Assembly (NCBI RefSeq): GCF_003097315.1
Contig: NZ_QDDL01000003.1
Coordinates: 372,001 to 436,000, forward strand
Length of the DNA stretch: 64,000 nt
Source: Pelagibaculum spongiae
GTDB lineage: Bacteria > Pseudomonadota > Gammaproteobacteria > Enterobacterales > Pelagibaculaceae
Direction: 5' to 3'
A program made the translations under genes and the position numbers. Position 1 is the stretch's first letter. Every line of letters starts with the position of its first letter. The notes beneath the pieces were generated by a model. It was not told where the DNA came from, ran no database searches, and saw only the letters and a list, made by a program, of their open reading frames with translations. Below are positions 47,745-57,972 of the stretch, one piece after another.

Positions 47745-48338
47745 AAGTAGGTTACTTTTTCATTTGGCAAGACTTCATTCAGAGAAACAGAAGGAATTGT
47801 TTCTGCACCACATGGTATATAAACATACTGAACATCATCAGCATCAACACCTATATACCTCTTTAAGAAAACATTTCCTTGACTAAATTGCCGCCCGGAA
47901 ATTGCAGGCCCCTGAGTAATCAATTGCATCCTTACCCCAGACATAGCAACATGTGAAAAACCATATTTTTCATAAAATTCAAATGGTGCATAATCAAAAA
48001 AAATATTGAATGCAAGTTATTGTTTTTTGCCAAGTCAATAACTGTCGCCATCAAAAATCGAGCACACCCTTTTTTAAGTTGCTTTTGATGTACTTGTATT
48101 TGCTCTATTTTTACTTGATTAGTTTGGGGTGCAATTTGAGAAAGGCAATAGAGCATATAGTGTTTTTCTTTGCCAACTCTTCTAACATCAATGTAAATGA
48201 TGCATCTGGAGCACTAAGATAATCCAGACTATATAATCTCATCATAGGGTTTTCAAAAAAAATACTCTTTTTTCTATAATGACAAATTTTATTGACAAGC
48301 TCATCCAAAAAAAGGTAACAAACAAGCCTCACCCCCAT
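47741..48338 (-). pseudogene. GNAT-type acetyltransferase broken by two frameshifts
   Basis: Three overlapping frames join into one protein if single bases are restored in two homopolymers: an A-run (minus-strand) near 48175 and the T8 run (minus-strand) near 47997-48004. After repair it reads ...KGCARFLMATVIDLAKNN...FDYAPFEFYEKYGFSHVAMSG, a typical GNAT ending. The C-terminal QGPAISG...NVFLKRYIGVDADDV matches the intact paralogue at 48547-49134 (QGPANPG...NLFLLKK...DNVRMV). Sequencing error in homopolymers is an alternative to real decay. Confidence 0.65.
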
Positions 48339-48546
48339 AGAGCGAGCTTTATCCTATAACCTCTTATTTATTTTTAGTGCAAACATGACCATTACCTTTC
48401 AAGAGTACACTTAGAATTTCAGTACTATTTATCGACAACCTGAGATAATTCACTTCACCTTAACCGACTTACAATCGCCAAGTAAACTACATTAGTGATT
48501 AATAACAACAGTGATTTCAACCTCACTCGTCCATAAATAACATAAC

Positions 48547-49134
48547 TCACCCAGTATTGACCGCACTCATCTTTTGAAAAAAAATCCCTGCATCAATATT
48601 TACCATCCGCACATTATCATCATTCCCTGTTAATTTTTTTAAAAGAAACAAGTTTGGATAATAACAAAATACACCTGGGTTGGCAGGGCCCTGCTGTAGG
48701 AAAAAAGGAACTTCCATATCGTTATCATCTGATACGTATTTGAAACCAAAATATTCATACATACCATCATTATGGGAGACATCGTACAGGACGACTTTTT
48801 CTATATGATTAATGATAGAGACACTAAAAATAGCAGCCATTAACAAACTACCATAGCCCTTCCCTCTGTATGCCAGAGCAACATCAAACTCGTCGACTGC
48901 TAACTCTTCGGAACTCAAGCATACAAACTCAATTTTGGCAGCAAATTTTTCTTCTTTATGAAATAAAGCAATTTGAAACCTCATATCACTAGTTTCAGAT
49001 TGCTTCGATTCTTTTATTTTAGACTTCCTTCTTTCAAAGCTAACATTATAAAATGGATCCATATGGTAATAAAAAGGACTCCCTGCAGGAGTCATAACTA
49101 ACTTCACACTCTTGGCAGCAGCGTGCAAAACCAA
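48547..49134 (-). CDS. GNAT-type N-acetyltransferase
   Basis: 195 residues. The acetyl-CoA-binding motif is VALAYRGKGYGSLLMAAI (R90-G91-K92-G93-Y94-G95), followed by HNDGMYEYFGFKYVSD, the usual C-terminal GNAT beta-bulge. It is a paralogue of the frameshifted copy just downstream. The acetyl acceptor is unknown; the location in an effector-like region leaves open a host-directed or modifying role. The first ~20 residues are not conserved, so the start could be the M at residue 14 or 25. Confidence 0.65.
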   Translation of the reverse strand: MVLHAAAKSVKLVMTPAGSPFYYHMDPFYNVSFERRKSKIKESKQSETSDMRFQIALFHKEEKFAAKIEFVCLSSEELAVDEFDVALAYRGKGYGSLLMAAIFSVSIINHIEKVVLYDVSHNDGMYEYFGFKYVSDDNDMEVPFFLQQGPANPGVFCYYPNLFLLKKLTGNDDNVRMVNIDAGIFFQKMSAVNTG

Positions 49135-49553
49135 CTGTTCATGTATTAGTGATAAAATAATACGCTCCCACTTTTTTTATAAACAGCACCTTGCTTCGTT
49201 ACTAAAGTGCATCCAAACCCAAAGAATAACTTAGCACAAGGAGCTAAATTTGAGCTATGTAACCCCCAAATTTTCGTCCCAACACCTGCAAAGAAAACGA
49301 TTACTATGCCTTAACTTGTGTCTTCGGACACAAAAATCATATACACGTTTTTCTTGCCACTACAGTGACAAAATTACCTGGGGCGTGCCATTCTTTAGAT
49401 TAAATACCCGAACAGCCCCTCAGCAGAACCACCTCCACAGCACGCCCATTTTTATTAAAACAAAGCATCAAAAATACCTTACATTTATTTTGCGCACAAA
49501 AAAGCCGCACCTGAAAATTCAGATGCGGCTTTTGGAACGATCAATGAAGCTAT
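49135..49553. other. Intergenic region with long-loop inverted repeat
   Basis: No gene supported. GGGCGTGC (49381-49388) and GCACGCCC (49440-49447) form an inverted repeat with a ~51-base loop followed by a T-rich stretch. The oad terminator lies at its right end. Confidence 0.35.
49498..49534 (-). terminator. Terminator of the oad operon
   Basis: Stem AAAAGCCGCA-CCTGA / TCAGA-TGCGGCTTTT with an AAAT loop and a T-run on the minus strand, about 20 bases after the oadB stop. Confidence 0.85.
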
Positions 49554-50831
49554 CTAGCCACCAACAATTGCCAGCAATACACCCGCTGCAACTGCCGAGC
49601 CGATAACACCGGCTACGTTTGGCCCCATCGCATGCATTAACAAGAAGTTCTGAGAGTTTGCTTCAAGCCCTAGTTTATTAACCACTCGCGCCGCCATAGG
49701 CACAGCCGAAACACCTGCCGCACCTACTAACGGGTTGATAGGCTCTTTACTGAACTTGCCCATCAGCTTAGCCATCATCAAGCCTGCCGCAGTACCAACA
49801 CTAAATGCCGCAGCACCTAATGCCAAAATACCGAGCGTTTCCAGTGATAAGAATTTATCGGCTGATAATTTCGAACCAACTGACAAGCCTAGGAAAATGG
49901 TCACAATGTTGATCAGTTCGTTTTGCGCAGTTTTGCTTAAACGATCTACCACACCGGATTCACGCATCAAGTTACCGAGACAGAAGCAACCAATTAATGG
50001 TGCCGCATCTGGCAAGAAGAAAGCACAGAGTAATAACACTGCGATCGGGAATAAAATCTTCTCACGATGCGAGACAACCCGTAGCTGGCTCATTACGATG
50101 CCACGTTCTTCTTTGGTAGTTAGCAGTCGCATAATAGGTGGCTGAATAATCGGCACCAATGCCATATACGAATAAGCTGCTACCGCAATTGCACCTAAAA
50201 GATCTGGTGCCAATCGCGATGCAAGGAAAATTGCCGTGGGGCCGTCGGCACCACCAATAATCGCAATTGCCGAAGCATCTGACAGTGTAAAGCCAAAGCC
50301 AGGAATCGAATTAAGCGCTAAAGCACCGAGCAAGGTGGTGAAAATACCAAACTGGGCTGCCGCACCTAAAAACATCATCTTCGGATTGGCTAACAACGGA
50401 CCAAAGTCAGTCATCGCTCCCACGCCGATAAAAATCAGCAAGGGTGCCACACCACTACCTATCGCAACTAAGTAGAATTTATGGATAAAGCCATGGTCAT
50501 AGCCAATTGCCATCGCAGCTTCTTGCGCTAAATGCTGCAACTCATAGCTGGCTTCTTTGTAGCTAACACCATCCAGCACCAGACGTATCGATTCTATTGC
50601 TTCGTTTGTTCCGTACTTTAAGACATATTCCGCAGCATCCAGCGATAAGCCAGCACCGGGAATATTACTCAATAGGGCACCAAAACCGATTGGCAGCAAC
50701 AGCAAGGGCTCAAAGCCCTTGCGAATTGCCAAAAACATCAAACCCAGCGCAATTAGCATCATTACTAGTTGGCCGATTTCAATATTTGCAAAACCGGTTG
50801 AGTACCAGAGCTTTAATAAACTCTCTTGCAT
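49554..50831 (-). CDS. oadB: Oxaloacetate decarboxylase beta subunit (Na+ pump)
   Basis: 425 residues, highly hydrophobic with about ten membrane segments. It couples decarboxylation of carboxybiotin to Na+ export across the inner membrane. Family features: [18 protein letters not shown] at the N-terminus, [19 protein letters not shown], the re-entrant [17 protein letters not shown] with the key Asp, and [16 protein letters not shown] at the end. It is the last gene of oadGAB, 10 bp after oadA, followed by a terminator. Confidence 0.94.
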   Translation of the reverse strand: MQESLLKLWYSTGFANIEIGQLVMMLIALGLMFLAIRKGFEPLLLLPIGFGALLSNIPGAGLSLDAAEYVLKYGTNEAIESIRLVLDGVSYKEASYELQHLAQEAAMAIGYDHGFIHKFYLVAIGSGVAPLLIFIGVGAMTDFGPLLANPKMMFLGAAAQFGIFTTLLGALALNSIPGFGFTLSDASAIAIIGGADGPTAIFLASRLAPDLLGAIAVAAYSYMALVPIIQPPIMRLLTTKEERGIVMSQLRVVSHREKILFPIAVLLLCAFFLPDAAPLIGCFCLGNLMRESGVVDRLSKTAQNELINIVTIFLGLSVGSKLSADKFLSLETLGILALGAAAFSVGTAAGLMMAKLMGKFSKEPINPLVGAAGVSAVPMAARVVNKLGLEANSQNFLLMHAMGPNVAGVIGSAVAAGVLLAIVGG

Positions 50832-50841
50832 ACTCCAGTCC

Positions 50842-52638
50842 TTATCCCAGCTTGATCAAAGGATCGCCAACGGCAACCGCATCGCCATCTTTGACACAAA
50901 TTTCACTCACAGTACCGGCTTTAGATGCCCGTACTTCGGTTTCCATTTTCATCGCTTCCATCAGCAAAATCACATCGCCTTCGCCAACCATCTGGCCTGC
51001 AGATACTTGAACCTTGACGATATTACCGGCTAAAGGTGCCGGTACCGGCTCACCACCACCCATAACAGGTGCCGCAGGAGCCATTGCTGGCGTTGATGCT
51101 GGTGTAGCCATTACCTGGCCAATATCACCCCCTTCGCTAACTTCCACTACATAAGCCTGACCAGAAACCTTAACTGTGTAAGTTTCAGGGCCAATTGCCG
51201 CCGCAGAAGCAGTTGGTGCCGCAACTGGAACAACTGGCGCGGGTTCTTTACCTGGAGCCGGTTCAAATGCATCGGCGTTGCCACGGTTTTTCAGGAACTT
51301 CAGGCCAACTTGCGGAAACAAGGCATAAATCAAAGCATCATCTTCAGCGGAATCAGCCAGTTTGAAGCCTTCTTTCTCCGCCAGATCTTTAGTTTCTGCC
51401 AGCAGCTTATCCCACTCAGGTTCAATTAAATCAGCTGGACGGCACGCAATCGGCTGGCCGCCATCAAGAACCCGTGCTTGTAACGCCGCATCAACCGGTG
51501 CTGCAGTCGCGCCATATTCGCCTTTCAGAACACCGGCCGCTTCTTTGGTAATCACCTTGTAACGCTCGCCGCTCATCACGTTAAGTACTGACTGAGAGCC
51601 GACAATTTGTGAAGTTGGTGTCACCAGAGGGATGTAACCGAGATCTTTACGAACCTTAGGAATTTCCAGCAATACTTCGTCCAGACGATCCGCTGCGCCT
51701 TGCTCTTTGAGCTGGCTTTCCATATTGGTCAACATGCCACCTGGCACTTGCGCCAACAGAATTCGGCCATCAATACCGCGCAACGAGCCTTCGCGACTGG
51801 CGTATTTCTTACGCACATCGCGGAAGTAGGTGGCGATTTCTTCAAGCAACACCAAATCCAGACCGGTATTACGCTCGGTATCTTCAAAAATCGATACCAC
51901 AGATTCGGTTGGCGAATGGCCGTAGGTCATGCTCATGGAAGAAATTGAGGTGTCGACCATATCAATGCCAGATTCAACAGCCTTGACGATGGTTGCGGTA
52001 CTCAAGCCAGTGGTTGCATGGCAGTGCAAACCAACTGGAATGTCGCAGGTCGCTTTCAAGCGAGTTACCAGTTCTTCAGCCACATAAGGCTTTAACAAAC
52101 CGGCCATATCTTTAATTGCGATTGAATGAGCACCCATGTCTTCCAGACGCTTACCCATATCAACCCACATGTCGATGTTATGCACTGGGCTAACCGTGTA
52201 AGAAATGGTGCCCTGGGCGTGTCGCCCTTGCTTGATCACCGATTTAACTGCGGTTTCCAGGTTGCGCATGTCATTCATCGCATCAAAAATACGGAACACG
52301 TCCATACCATTGGCAACGCAACGCTCAACAAACTTTTCTACTACGTCATCAGCATAATGCCGATAACCTAGAATATTCTGTGCACGAAACAGCATCTGCT
52401 GTTTGGTATTTGGCATTGCTTTTTTCAATTGACGCAAACGTTCCCATGGATCTTCGCCCAGATAACGAATGCATGAATCAAATGTAGCGCCACCCCATGT
52501 CTCTAAAGACCAGTAACCGACCTTGTCCAATTTCTCGGCGATCGGCAACATATCTTCGATTCGCATACGCGTCGCCAGTAGGGACTGATGCGCATCACGC
52601 AACACTACTTCTGTGATACCCAGCGGCTTTTTGGCCAT
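50842..52638 (-). CDS. oadA: Oxaloacetate decarboxylase alpha subunit (biotin-carrying carboxyltransferase)
   Basis: 598 residues. The TIM-barrel carboxyltransferase domain starts with [17 protein letters not shown] and has [11 protein letters not shown] as metal-binding motif and [11 protein letters not shown] conserved carboxylase domain follows. An Ala/Pro-rich linker (about 460-530) leads to the biotinyl domain with the EAMKMETEV biotinylation site. The subunit moves CO2 from oxaloacetate to biotin, giving pyruvate. GGAGGTG ribosome site; 49 bp after oadG. Confidence 0.96.
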   Translation of the reverse strand: MAKKPLGITEVVLRDAHQSLLATRMRIEDMLPIAEKLDKVGYWSLETWGGATFDSCIRYLGEDPWERLRQLKKAMPNTKQQMLFRAQNILGYRHYADDVVEKFVERCVANGMDVFRIFDAMNDMRNLETAVKSVIKQGRHAQGTISYTVSPVHNIDMWVDMGKRLEDMGAHSIAIKDMAGLLKPYVAEELVTRLKATCDIPVGLHCHATTGLSTATIVKAVESGIDMVDTSISSMSMTYGHSPTESVVSIFEDTERNTGLDLVLLEEIATYFRDVRKKYASREGSLRGIDGRILLAQVPGGMLTNMESQLKEQGAADRLDEVLLEIPKVRKDLGYIPLVTPTSQIVGSQSVLNVMSGERYKVITKEAAGVLKGEYGATAAPVDAALQARVLDGGQPIACRPADLIEPEWDKLLAETKDLAEKEGFKLADSAEDDALIYALFPQVGLKFLKNRGNADAFEPAPGKEPAPVVPVAAPTASAAAIGPETYTVKVSGQAYVVEVSEGGDIGQVMATPASTPAMAPAAPVMGGGEPVPAPLAGNIVKVQVSAGQMVGEGDVILLMEAMKMETEVRASKAGTVSEICVKDGDAVAVGDPLIKLG

Positions 52639-52687
52639 GACAAATACACCTCCATCAGAACTGACTCAGTCTGAAGACCGATTAAAA

Positions 52688-52942
52688 TTATTTGTTGTGT
52701 TTTCTTCGAAACTGGTGAACTGCAGCGGATATCACTGCTAATAATGCAGGATCAGTTACCTGGCCGTTTTTCGGCTTAGATTGCTGTGCCGTAGTGGCTG
52801 CAATCGTCTCAGGCTCGCCCTGCATTCGGGTGATCAGTCGGGACATGGTACTGGTAGCAACTACCAATAAGCCCAAAAATACAAAGACCGTCCCCATGCC
52901 TATCAGCATGATTTCGACCCCTTCAAGCAAAATTTCTGACAT
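52688..52942 (-). CDS. oadG: Oxaloacetate decarboxylase gamma subunit
   Basis: 84 residues: one N-terminal membrane helix (LIGMGTVFVFLGLLVVATS), then a charged linker and a short C-terminal tail (AVISAAVHQFRRKHNK) that in the family binds Zn2+ and docks OadA. It is first in oadGAB, the standard order. The complex is an anchored primary Na+ pump of citrate or oxaloacetate metabolism. Confidence 0.93.
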   Translation of the reverse strand: MSEILLEGVEIMLIGMGTVFVFLGLLVVATSTMSRLITRMQGEPETIAATTAQQSKPKNGQVTDPALLAVISAAVHQFRRKHNK

Positions 52943-53156
52943 TGCCTGTAACCCCTTTTTAGATGACCTTCATAGCCTGCGCTCGCTTTCGCAGATAGAA
53001 TGGCCGCCCTGAAACAATACTATTCTTTGTTTGCTGCTTCCGGGCAAAAAAACGCAGTCAATTTACCTTATAGCTATGACGCAAATCAAACCTATACCCA
53101 GAAACACAAAGACTTCTGATGCAAATCTGATTGGAAGCAGACCACAAGGTCGCTTT

Positions 53157-54119
53157 ATGAGTCCACCCCTGATCCAGCTGGCACCGATGGAAGGTCTATT
53201 GGATCCGGCAATACGTGATTTGCTGGGACGACTGGGTGGATTTCAGTTAGCCACAACTGAATTCCTTAGAGTGACTAACCAACTTTATCCTCAAAAAGTG
53301 TTCACTCGAATCATGCCGGAACTGGCTAATAATTGTCAGACCAAAAGCGGTATTCCGGTTCATTTACAATTATTAGGCAGCGATCCAATTGCCATGGCAG
53401 ATAATGCGGCAAAAGCCGCAGAGCTTGGCGCAATTGGTATTGATTTAAATTTTGGTTGCCCGGCTAAAACCGTTAATAAACATGGCGGTGGCGCTCTATT
53501 ATTAAAAGAGCCAACAAAGGTTTATCAGATAATTAATCAGGTTCGACAAGCTGTACCAAAAGAAATTCCAGTCACCGCAAAATTACGCCTAGGCTGGGAT
53601 GACCCAGAGTTAATCTACGAAACAGCCCCGGCAGCCGAATCAGCCGGTGCCAATTGGCTCACTATTCATGCGCGCACCCGGGTTGATGGTTATAAACATC
53701 CTGCTCGATGGGAATGGTTAGCAAAAGCAAAACAACAACTTAATATCGACATAGTCGCTAATGGCGACATAAAAACAGCTGATGATTATTTTCGTTGCTT
53801 GGAAATATCTGAGTGCCACTCAGTAATGATTGGTCGCGGTATTGTTTATAACCCAGGGTTAGCGCTAGAAATTGAGCAGGCGCTACAAGGAAAAGTGTCT
53901 ACTGGCAGACTGGTTGATTGGCCAAGAATTTTGCAAATGATCGATGAATATCATCAATTTCTGATAGAAAAAGGCTTGGGGAAACATGCAGTTTCCAGAA
54001 CTAAACAATGGATCAGGGAATTAGCTAAACACTATATCGAGGCCGATGTTTTATTCGAGCAGATAAAAAAAGAGAAATGCTCAGTGACTGCTGGAAAATT
54101 TATTCAAAACGCCATTTAA
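53157..54119 (+). CDS. dusC: tRNA-dihydrouridine synthase, DusC type
   Basis: 320 residues. It reduces uridine (position 16 in the DusC group) in tRNA using FMN and NADPH. Features: LAPMEGLLDPAIRDLLG at the N-terminus, the FMN-binding and active-site GIDLNFGCPAKTVNKHGGG with catalytic Cys, KLRLGWDD, TIHARTRVDGYKH, and VANGDIKT for phosphate binding. The MEGLLD and DLNFGCPAKTVN wording is closer to DusC than DusA/B. I chose the ATG at 53157 (AAGG upstream) because the 42-residue extension from 53031 is not conserved. Divergent from oadG. Confidence 0.9.
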   Translation: MSPPLIQLAPMEGLLDPAIRDLLGRLGGFQLATTEFLRVTNQLYPQKVFTRIMPELANNCQTKSGIPVHLQLLGSDPIAMADNAAKAAELGAIGIDLNFGCPAKTVNKHGGGALLLKEPTKVYQIINQVRQAVPKEIPVTAKLRLGWDDPELIYETAPAAESAGANWLTIHARTRVDGYKHPARWEWLAKAKQQLNIDIVANGDIKTADDYFRCLEISECHSVMIGRGIVYNPGLALEIEQALQGKVSTGRLVDWPRILQMIDEYHQFLIEKGLGKHAVSRTKQWIRELAKHYIEADVLFEQIKKEKCSVTAGKFIQNAI

Positions 54120-54195
54120 TCAACTGTCGCGCTTGGGGCTTTTGTCTGATTGATACAGCCCCTTAGCGTTTAAAAGAACCTTTTTCTGCTTTAGG

Positions 54196-54469
54196 GCCGC
54201 AGAAATTTTAAATTACCCTAAACAGTTTCAGTTTTTGAAATGATTTTCTGGAGCGGAGCTACCATCCCTGGCACATAGATTCCGGCTTCCCTGTCCGGAA
54301 TGACAGCTCGGAGTATGCTGTAAACTACAGCGCTTCATTAGTCACTCCGTCATGCTCGCCATGGAAGGCGGGTATCCATAAGCAGGGAGAGCAAAACTAT
54401 AGAATTCCCTCATATGTTCACAGGTAAAGCTGAATAATTAGCAACCGGTGTATTATTTAATTCCAAGAC
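54196..54469. repeat. Dispersed ~300-bp repeat, copy 2
   Basis: Related to 22131-22452, see there. It lacks the ~48-base inner segment. Both copies end at the same TTTAATTCCAAGAC. No ORF. Confidence 0.75.
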
Positions 54470-55046
54470 CCTTATCAATGGGATTTACGCCGCCAAAACC
54501 ACCCATCTATTGTTCATCGAACACTTCAAGATAAAAAGAAATAATCTTATTCTTTTCTATTTAATGATCACATTAAAAAACTCGCATTAAATAATAAAAT
54601 ATCACCTACTGATTTCAATATCCTCCAACTGGCGATACTTCAGACCACTGCCGAGCAAGCATATCTAACACTGGCTGATAACCATACTGAGCTTTCCAGT
54701 CGAGTTTTTTCTCCGCTTTGGTTGCTCACTACAGTGCATCGTTCCTCGACCGATATGGGCACGGGCAATACTAAAAAATGCTGGGGACACTTACGATTTC
54801 ATCAAACCATTACGACTGCTGACGGCCGCCCGGTTTCTTTTCAGTATTTAGCAGACAGGGTGATGGGAAGACAGACATAGAACAGTTAGCAAAGGCGATT
54901 GTCATGCCGCACCGATCGATGAAAAAGAGAATGCAACTTACCACTGTGCTGAGATAAGCACTCATTTAGGACCAGCCAGACATCATTTATAATTTTAAAG
55001 ACTTTACGGTGAACTGGGCGGATATCGACCGAGTCGATTAGCCATT
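54470..55046. pseudogene. Decayed region with a remnant of an epimerase-like gene
   Basis: On the minus strand at about 54620-54710 a frame reads AEKKLDWKAQYGYQPVLDML and ends V-G-G-Y-stop, which looks like the C-terminus of a NAD-dependent sugar epimerase (GalE-like), preceded by an in-frame stop. The rest of the region has short frames on both strands (for instance HRSMKKRMQLT near 54915 on the plus strand) with no recognisable family. It is probably the relic of a rearranged or inserted segment. Family assignment is tentative. Confidence 0.35.
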
Positions 55047-55220
55047 TTAGCGCTTGGGCTTGTTGCGGGTAAAAATGCTTAATAGTTTTTTCTTTGGTGC
55101 GTCTTTATCAACTGCTCGGGCAGCTTTAAAGCGATCTTTCATTTGATCTAATTTTTCTGCTTTACGCTTAAGATCAGCTTCATTTCGTTTGCTGCTGATA
55201 TCAACAATCTTGCCCTTCAT
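55047..55220 (-). CDS. Small basic protein of 57 residues, unknown function
   Basis: Too short for standard ORF cut-offs. It starts MKGKIVDISSKRNEADLKRK, is rich in Lys/Arg/Asp, predicted helical, and ends FTRNKPKR. A perfect GGAGG lies nine bases before the ATG, which supports translation. No membrane segment or Cys. It sits just before the tRNA array on the same strand. I do not recognise a family. Confidence 0.55.
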   Translation of the reverse strand: MKGKIVDISSKRNEADLKRKAEKLDQMKDRFKAARAVDKDAPKKKLLSIFTRNKPKR

Positions 55221-55318
55221 AATCGGCCTCCATATCTGCTTTCTGATATTTTAGAACGATTCAGAACAAAAAAGTTTTCTGATTTCAAAATTTTCTAATT
55301 TTCCTATCAGACAAACAC

Positions 55319-55348
55319 AAAAAAAGGAGATCATTTCTGATCTCCTTT
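55319..55348 (-). terminator. Terminator of the csrA-side tRNA array
   Basis: Perfect stem AAAGGAGATCA / TGATCTCCTTT with a four-base loop and a T-run on the minus strand, seven bases after the last tRNA. Confidence 0.88.
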
Positions 55349-55354
55349 CTAAGA

Positions 55355-55431
55355 TGGTACACCCGGTACGATTCGAACGTACGACCGCCTGGTTCGTAGC
55401 CAAGTACTCTATCCAGCTGAGCTACGGGTGC
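55355..55431 (-). tRNA. tRNA-Arg(ACG), copy 5 of 5 (last in the array)
   Basis: 77 nt. Acceptor GCACCCG / CGGGTGT with encoded CCA, anticodon ACG in GGCTACGAACC, T-loop GTTCGAATC. The A34 is normally deaminated to inosine to read CGU/CGC/CGA. Identical in sequence to the other four copies as far as I can see. Confidence 0.97.
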
Positions 55432-55524
55432 ATAAAACTTATTGTATTATGTGTATTTCAACACATGCTTAAATTACTTAAATAATTCAAGATAAAAGAG
55501 GCTTTTAAATCTCTTCTTAAAATA

Positions 55525-55601
55525 TGGTACACCCGGTACGATTCGAACGTACGACCGCCTGGTTCGTAGCCAAGTACTCTATCCAGCTGAGCTACGGGTG
55601 C
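55525..55601 (-). tRNA. tRNA-Arg(ACG), copy 4 of 5
   Basis: Same 77-nt sequence with encoded CCA, 93 bases upstream of the last copy. Confidence 0.97.
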
Positions 55602-55634
55602 ATTAAATTACTACTTGTTGCTGCCATTAAAAAT

Positions 55635-55727
<93 letters not shown>

Positions 55728-55797
55728 GTATTTGCCGCGAAACATTATCTTTTTAACAATGTTTTTGCAACATACAAGAAAATTAATTCTTGTAAAA

Positions 55798-55874
55798 TGG
55801 TACACCCGGTACGATTCGAACGTACGACCGCCTGGTTCGTAGCCAAGTACTCTATCCAGCTGAGCTACGGGTGC
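55798..55874 (-). tRNA. tRNA-Arg(ACG), copy 3 of 5
   Basis: Same 77-nt sequence with encoded CCA. The spacers around copies 1-3 are themselves similar (AACAAAAGGAATTGCNATGCA), showing tandem duplication. Confidence 0.97.
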
Positions 55875-55932
55875 ATTAAAACTTTTTCAAAACAAAAGGA
55901 ATTGCAATGCAATGCAATTCCCTTTTTAAAAA

Positions 55933-56009
55933 TGGTACACCCGGTACGATTCGAACGTACGACCGCCTGGTTCGTAGCCAAGTACTCTATCCAGCTGAGC
56001 TACGGGTGC
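55933..56009 (-). tRNA. tRNA-Arg(ACG), copy 2 of 5
   Basis: Same 77-nt sequence with encoded CCA. It lies in a ~130-bp tandem unit with copies 1 and 3. Confidence 0.97.
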
Positions 56010-56063
56010 ATTAAAACTTTATTCAAAACAAAAGGAATTGCGATGCAATTCCTTTTTTAAAAA

Positions 56064-56140
56064 TGGTACACCCGGTACGATTCGAACGTACGACCGCCTG
56101 GTTCGTAGCCAAGTACTCTATCCAGCTGAGCTACGGGTGC
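56064..56140 (-). tRNA. tRNA-Arg(ACG), copy 1 of 5
   Basis: Same 77-nt sequence with encoded CCA, directly after tRNA-Ser. Confidence 0.97.
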
Positions 56141-56175
56141 TTATAAATCACTGCAACGATACCACTAAAACAAAA

Positions 56176-56266
56176 TGGCGGAGAAGGAGGGATTCGAACC
56201 CTCGATACGCGATTAACGTATACTCCCTTAGCAGGGGAGCGCCTTCAGCCACTCGGCCACCTCTCC
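56176..56266 (-). tRNA. tRNA-Ser(GCT), csrA-proximal copy
   Basis: 91 nt, anticodon GCT, long variable arm, encoded CCA. It is the first tRNA after csrA, matching the E. coli order csrA-serV-argVYZQ. A G-U pair replaces G-C in the acceptor stem relative to the inner copy. Confidence 0.96.
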
Positions 56267-56324
56267 GTTGCGGCCACGTATACTACCACTAGTTTTTTTG
56301 GTTTCAAGCTTTTTGTGCGGGCAA

Positions 56325-56528
56325 TTACAAATTGCCTAAAGTGTCTCCAGATGCGGCCTGCTCTTTCTCCTTTTGGATCCGTTGATAGATTTCTTCTCTA
56401 TGCACGGAAACTTCCTTTGGAGCATTTACACCAATACGTACCTGGTTACCTTTAACACCAAGAACAGTCACAGTGACTTCGTCACCGATCATTAGTGTCT
56501 CTCCTACGCGTCTAGTCAGAATCAGCAT
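56325..56528 (-). CDS. csrA: Carbon storage regulator CsrA
   Basis: 67 residues from the chosen ATG. CsrA is a dimeric RNA-binding protein that recognises GGA motifs in leaders and represses or activates translation. [16 protein letters not shown], the [25 protein letters not shown] core and the conserved R44-equivalent are all present. An in-frame TTG two codons upstream is open, but the GGAG site is seven bases from the ATG at 56528. Between lysC and the tRNA array, as in Pseudomonas. Confidence 0.97.
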   Translation of the reverse strand: MLILTRRVGETLMIGDEVTVTVLGVKGNQVRIGVNAPKEVSVHREEIYQRIQKEKEQAASGDTLGNL

Positions 56529-56694
56529 TCTCAATCTCCATATACAACCAAATGTGCTCCGCGTTCCATTTTTATTATGTCACCCTCAGGCCGCCACCCA
56601 CGAGCTTGTCCTTTTTCTATTACAAAGAAACTCAACAGAGTATCGTTGACTCCCCAAAGCTTCTTTGTGAAAAGCTGCTCAATTTTTCATATCT

Positions 56695-57957
56695 CTATTT
56701 TTTAGCAAAACCTTCAAGTGTTTCCTGCTTGATGGCTTTCTCGTCAAGCTCAAAGGCAGAATGTAACGTTCGAACTGCCAATTCGAGATATTTTTCATCG
56801 ACCAAAACTGAAATTTTTATTTCTGAAGTAGAGATCAACTGGATGTTAATTCCTTCCTCAGCCAAAGCCTTGAACATGAGACTAGCAACACCTGCGTGAG
56901 AACGCATACCTACACCGACCAAAGAAACCTTAGCGATATAATCATCACCAACAACTTGCTTCGCTGATACCTCATCACAAATTTGCTCAAGAATCTTAAG
57001 CGCCCTGCTGTAATCATTTCTGTGCACGGTGAAAGTAAAATCAGTGGAACCGTCTTCAGAAATATTCTGAACAATCATATCCACTTCAATATTAGCTTCG
57101 CCAATCGGGCCTAAAATGTGCCAGGCCACGCCAGGACGATCAGGAACACCCTTAATCGTGACTTTGGCTTCATCCTTATTAAAGGCGATTCCAGCGATTA
57201 CCGGTTGCTCCATTTTATTTTCCTCATCCAGCGTTATAAGTGTTCCAGGTCCATCTTCAAATGTTGAAAGCACCCTCAATGGAACTTTATATTTTCCTGC
57301 AAATTCTACCGAACGGATCTCCAATACTTTTGAGCCCAAACTTGCCAGCTCCAACATTTCTTCAAAAGTAATTTTCTCCAAGCGTCGCGCTCGAGGCTCA
57401 ACACGTGGATCAGTGGTATAAACCCCATCAACATCAGTGAAGATCTGGCATTCATCTGCTTTTAAAGCAGCCGCTAATGCCACCGCTGTCGTATCTGAAC
57501 CACCACGACCCAAAGTAGTAATATTGCCGCCAGCGTCCACTCCTTGAAAGCCAGCAACCACTACGATACGCCCTTGATTCAAGTCTTCTCGAATACGGCT
57601 GTCATCAATATTAAGAATTCGCGCCTTGGAGTGCACATCATCGGTAAGAATACGAACCTGTGACCCAGTATAGGATCGCGCATCTTGGCCACGACGAATT
57701 AACGCCATGCTTAATAGTGAAATTGTGACCTGCTCACCTGTTGACACCAAAACGTCGTATTCACGGCGTGCTGGTAATTCAGGATCTATTTGATTGGCTA
57801 AATCGATTAGTCGGTTAGTTTCACCACTCATGGCAGAAACCACAACGACAATATCTTCACCCTGTTTTTTTGCTGCGACTAACTTATCTGCCACTGCTTC
57901 GATTTTCTCAACAGTGCCAACTGAAGTGCCGCCAAATTTTTTTACGATCAGTGTCAT
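56695..57957 (-). CDS. lysC: Aspartate kinase
   Basis: 420 residues. It phosphorylates aspartate in the first step of the Lys/Thr/Met pathway. The kinase domain starts with IVKKFGGTSVGTVEKI and has VVSAMSGETNRLI, GFQGVDAGGNITTLGRGGSD (substrate) and FTDVDGVYTTDPR. Two C-terminal ACT domains (about 265-420, including GVPDRPGVAWHI and LVGVGMRSHAGVA) bind the feedback effectors Lys/Thr. Mono-functional, as in Pseudomonas. About 60 bp after alaS with the alaS terminator in between. Confidence 0.95.
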   Translation of the reverse strand: MTLIVKKFGGTSVGTVEKIEAVADKLVAAKKQGEDIVVVVSAMSGETNRLIDLANQIDPELPARREYDVLVSTGEQVTISLLSMALIRRGQDARSYTGSQVRILTDDVHSKARILNIDDSRIREDLNQGRIVVVAGFQGVDAGGNITTLGRGGSDTTAVALAAALKADECQIFTDVDGVYTTDPRVEPRARRLEKITFEEMLELASLGSKVLEIRSVEFAGKYKVPLRVLSTFEDGPGTLITLDEENKMEQPVIAGIAFNKDEAKVTIKGVPDRPGVAWHILGPIGEANIEVDMIVQNISEDGSTDFTFTVHRNDYSRALKILEQICDEVSAKQVVGDDYIAKVSLVGVGMRSHAGVASLMFKALAEEGINIQLISTSEIKISVLVDEKYLELAVRTLHSAFELDEKAIKQETLEGFAKK

Positions 57958-57972
57958 TTCTGCCTTCGATAT

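Noticed and set aside
56529..56534. TTG start giving CsrA two extra residues
   Set aside because: The GGAG ribosome site is spaced for the ATG at 56528, and family members begin MLILTRR.
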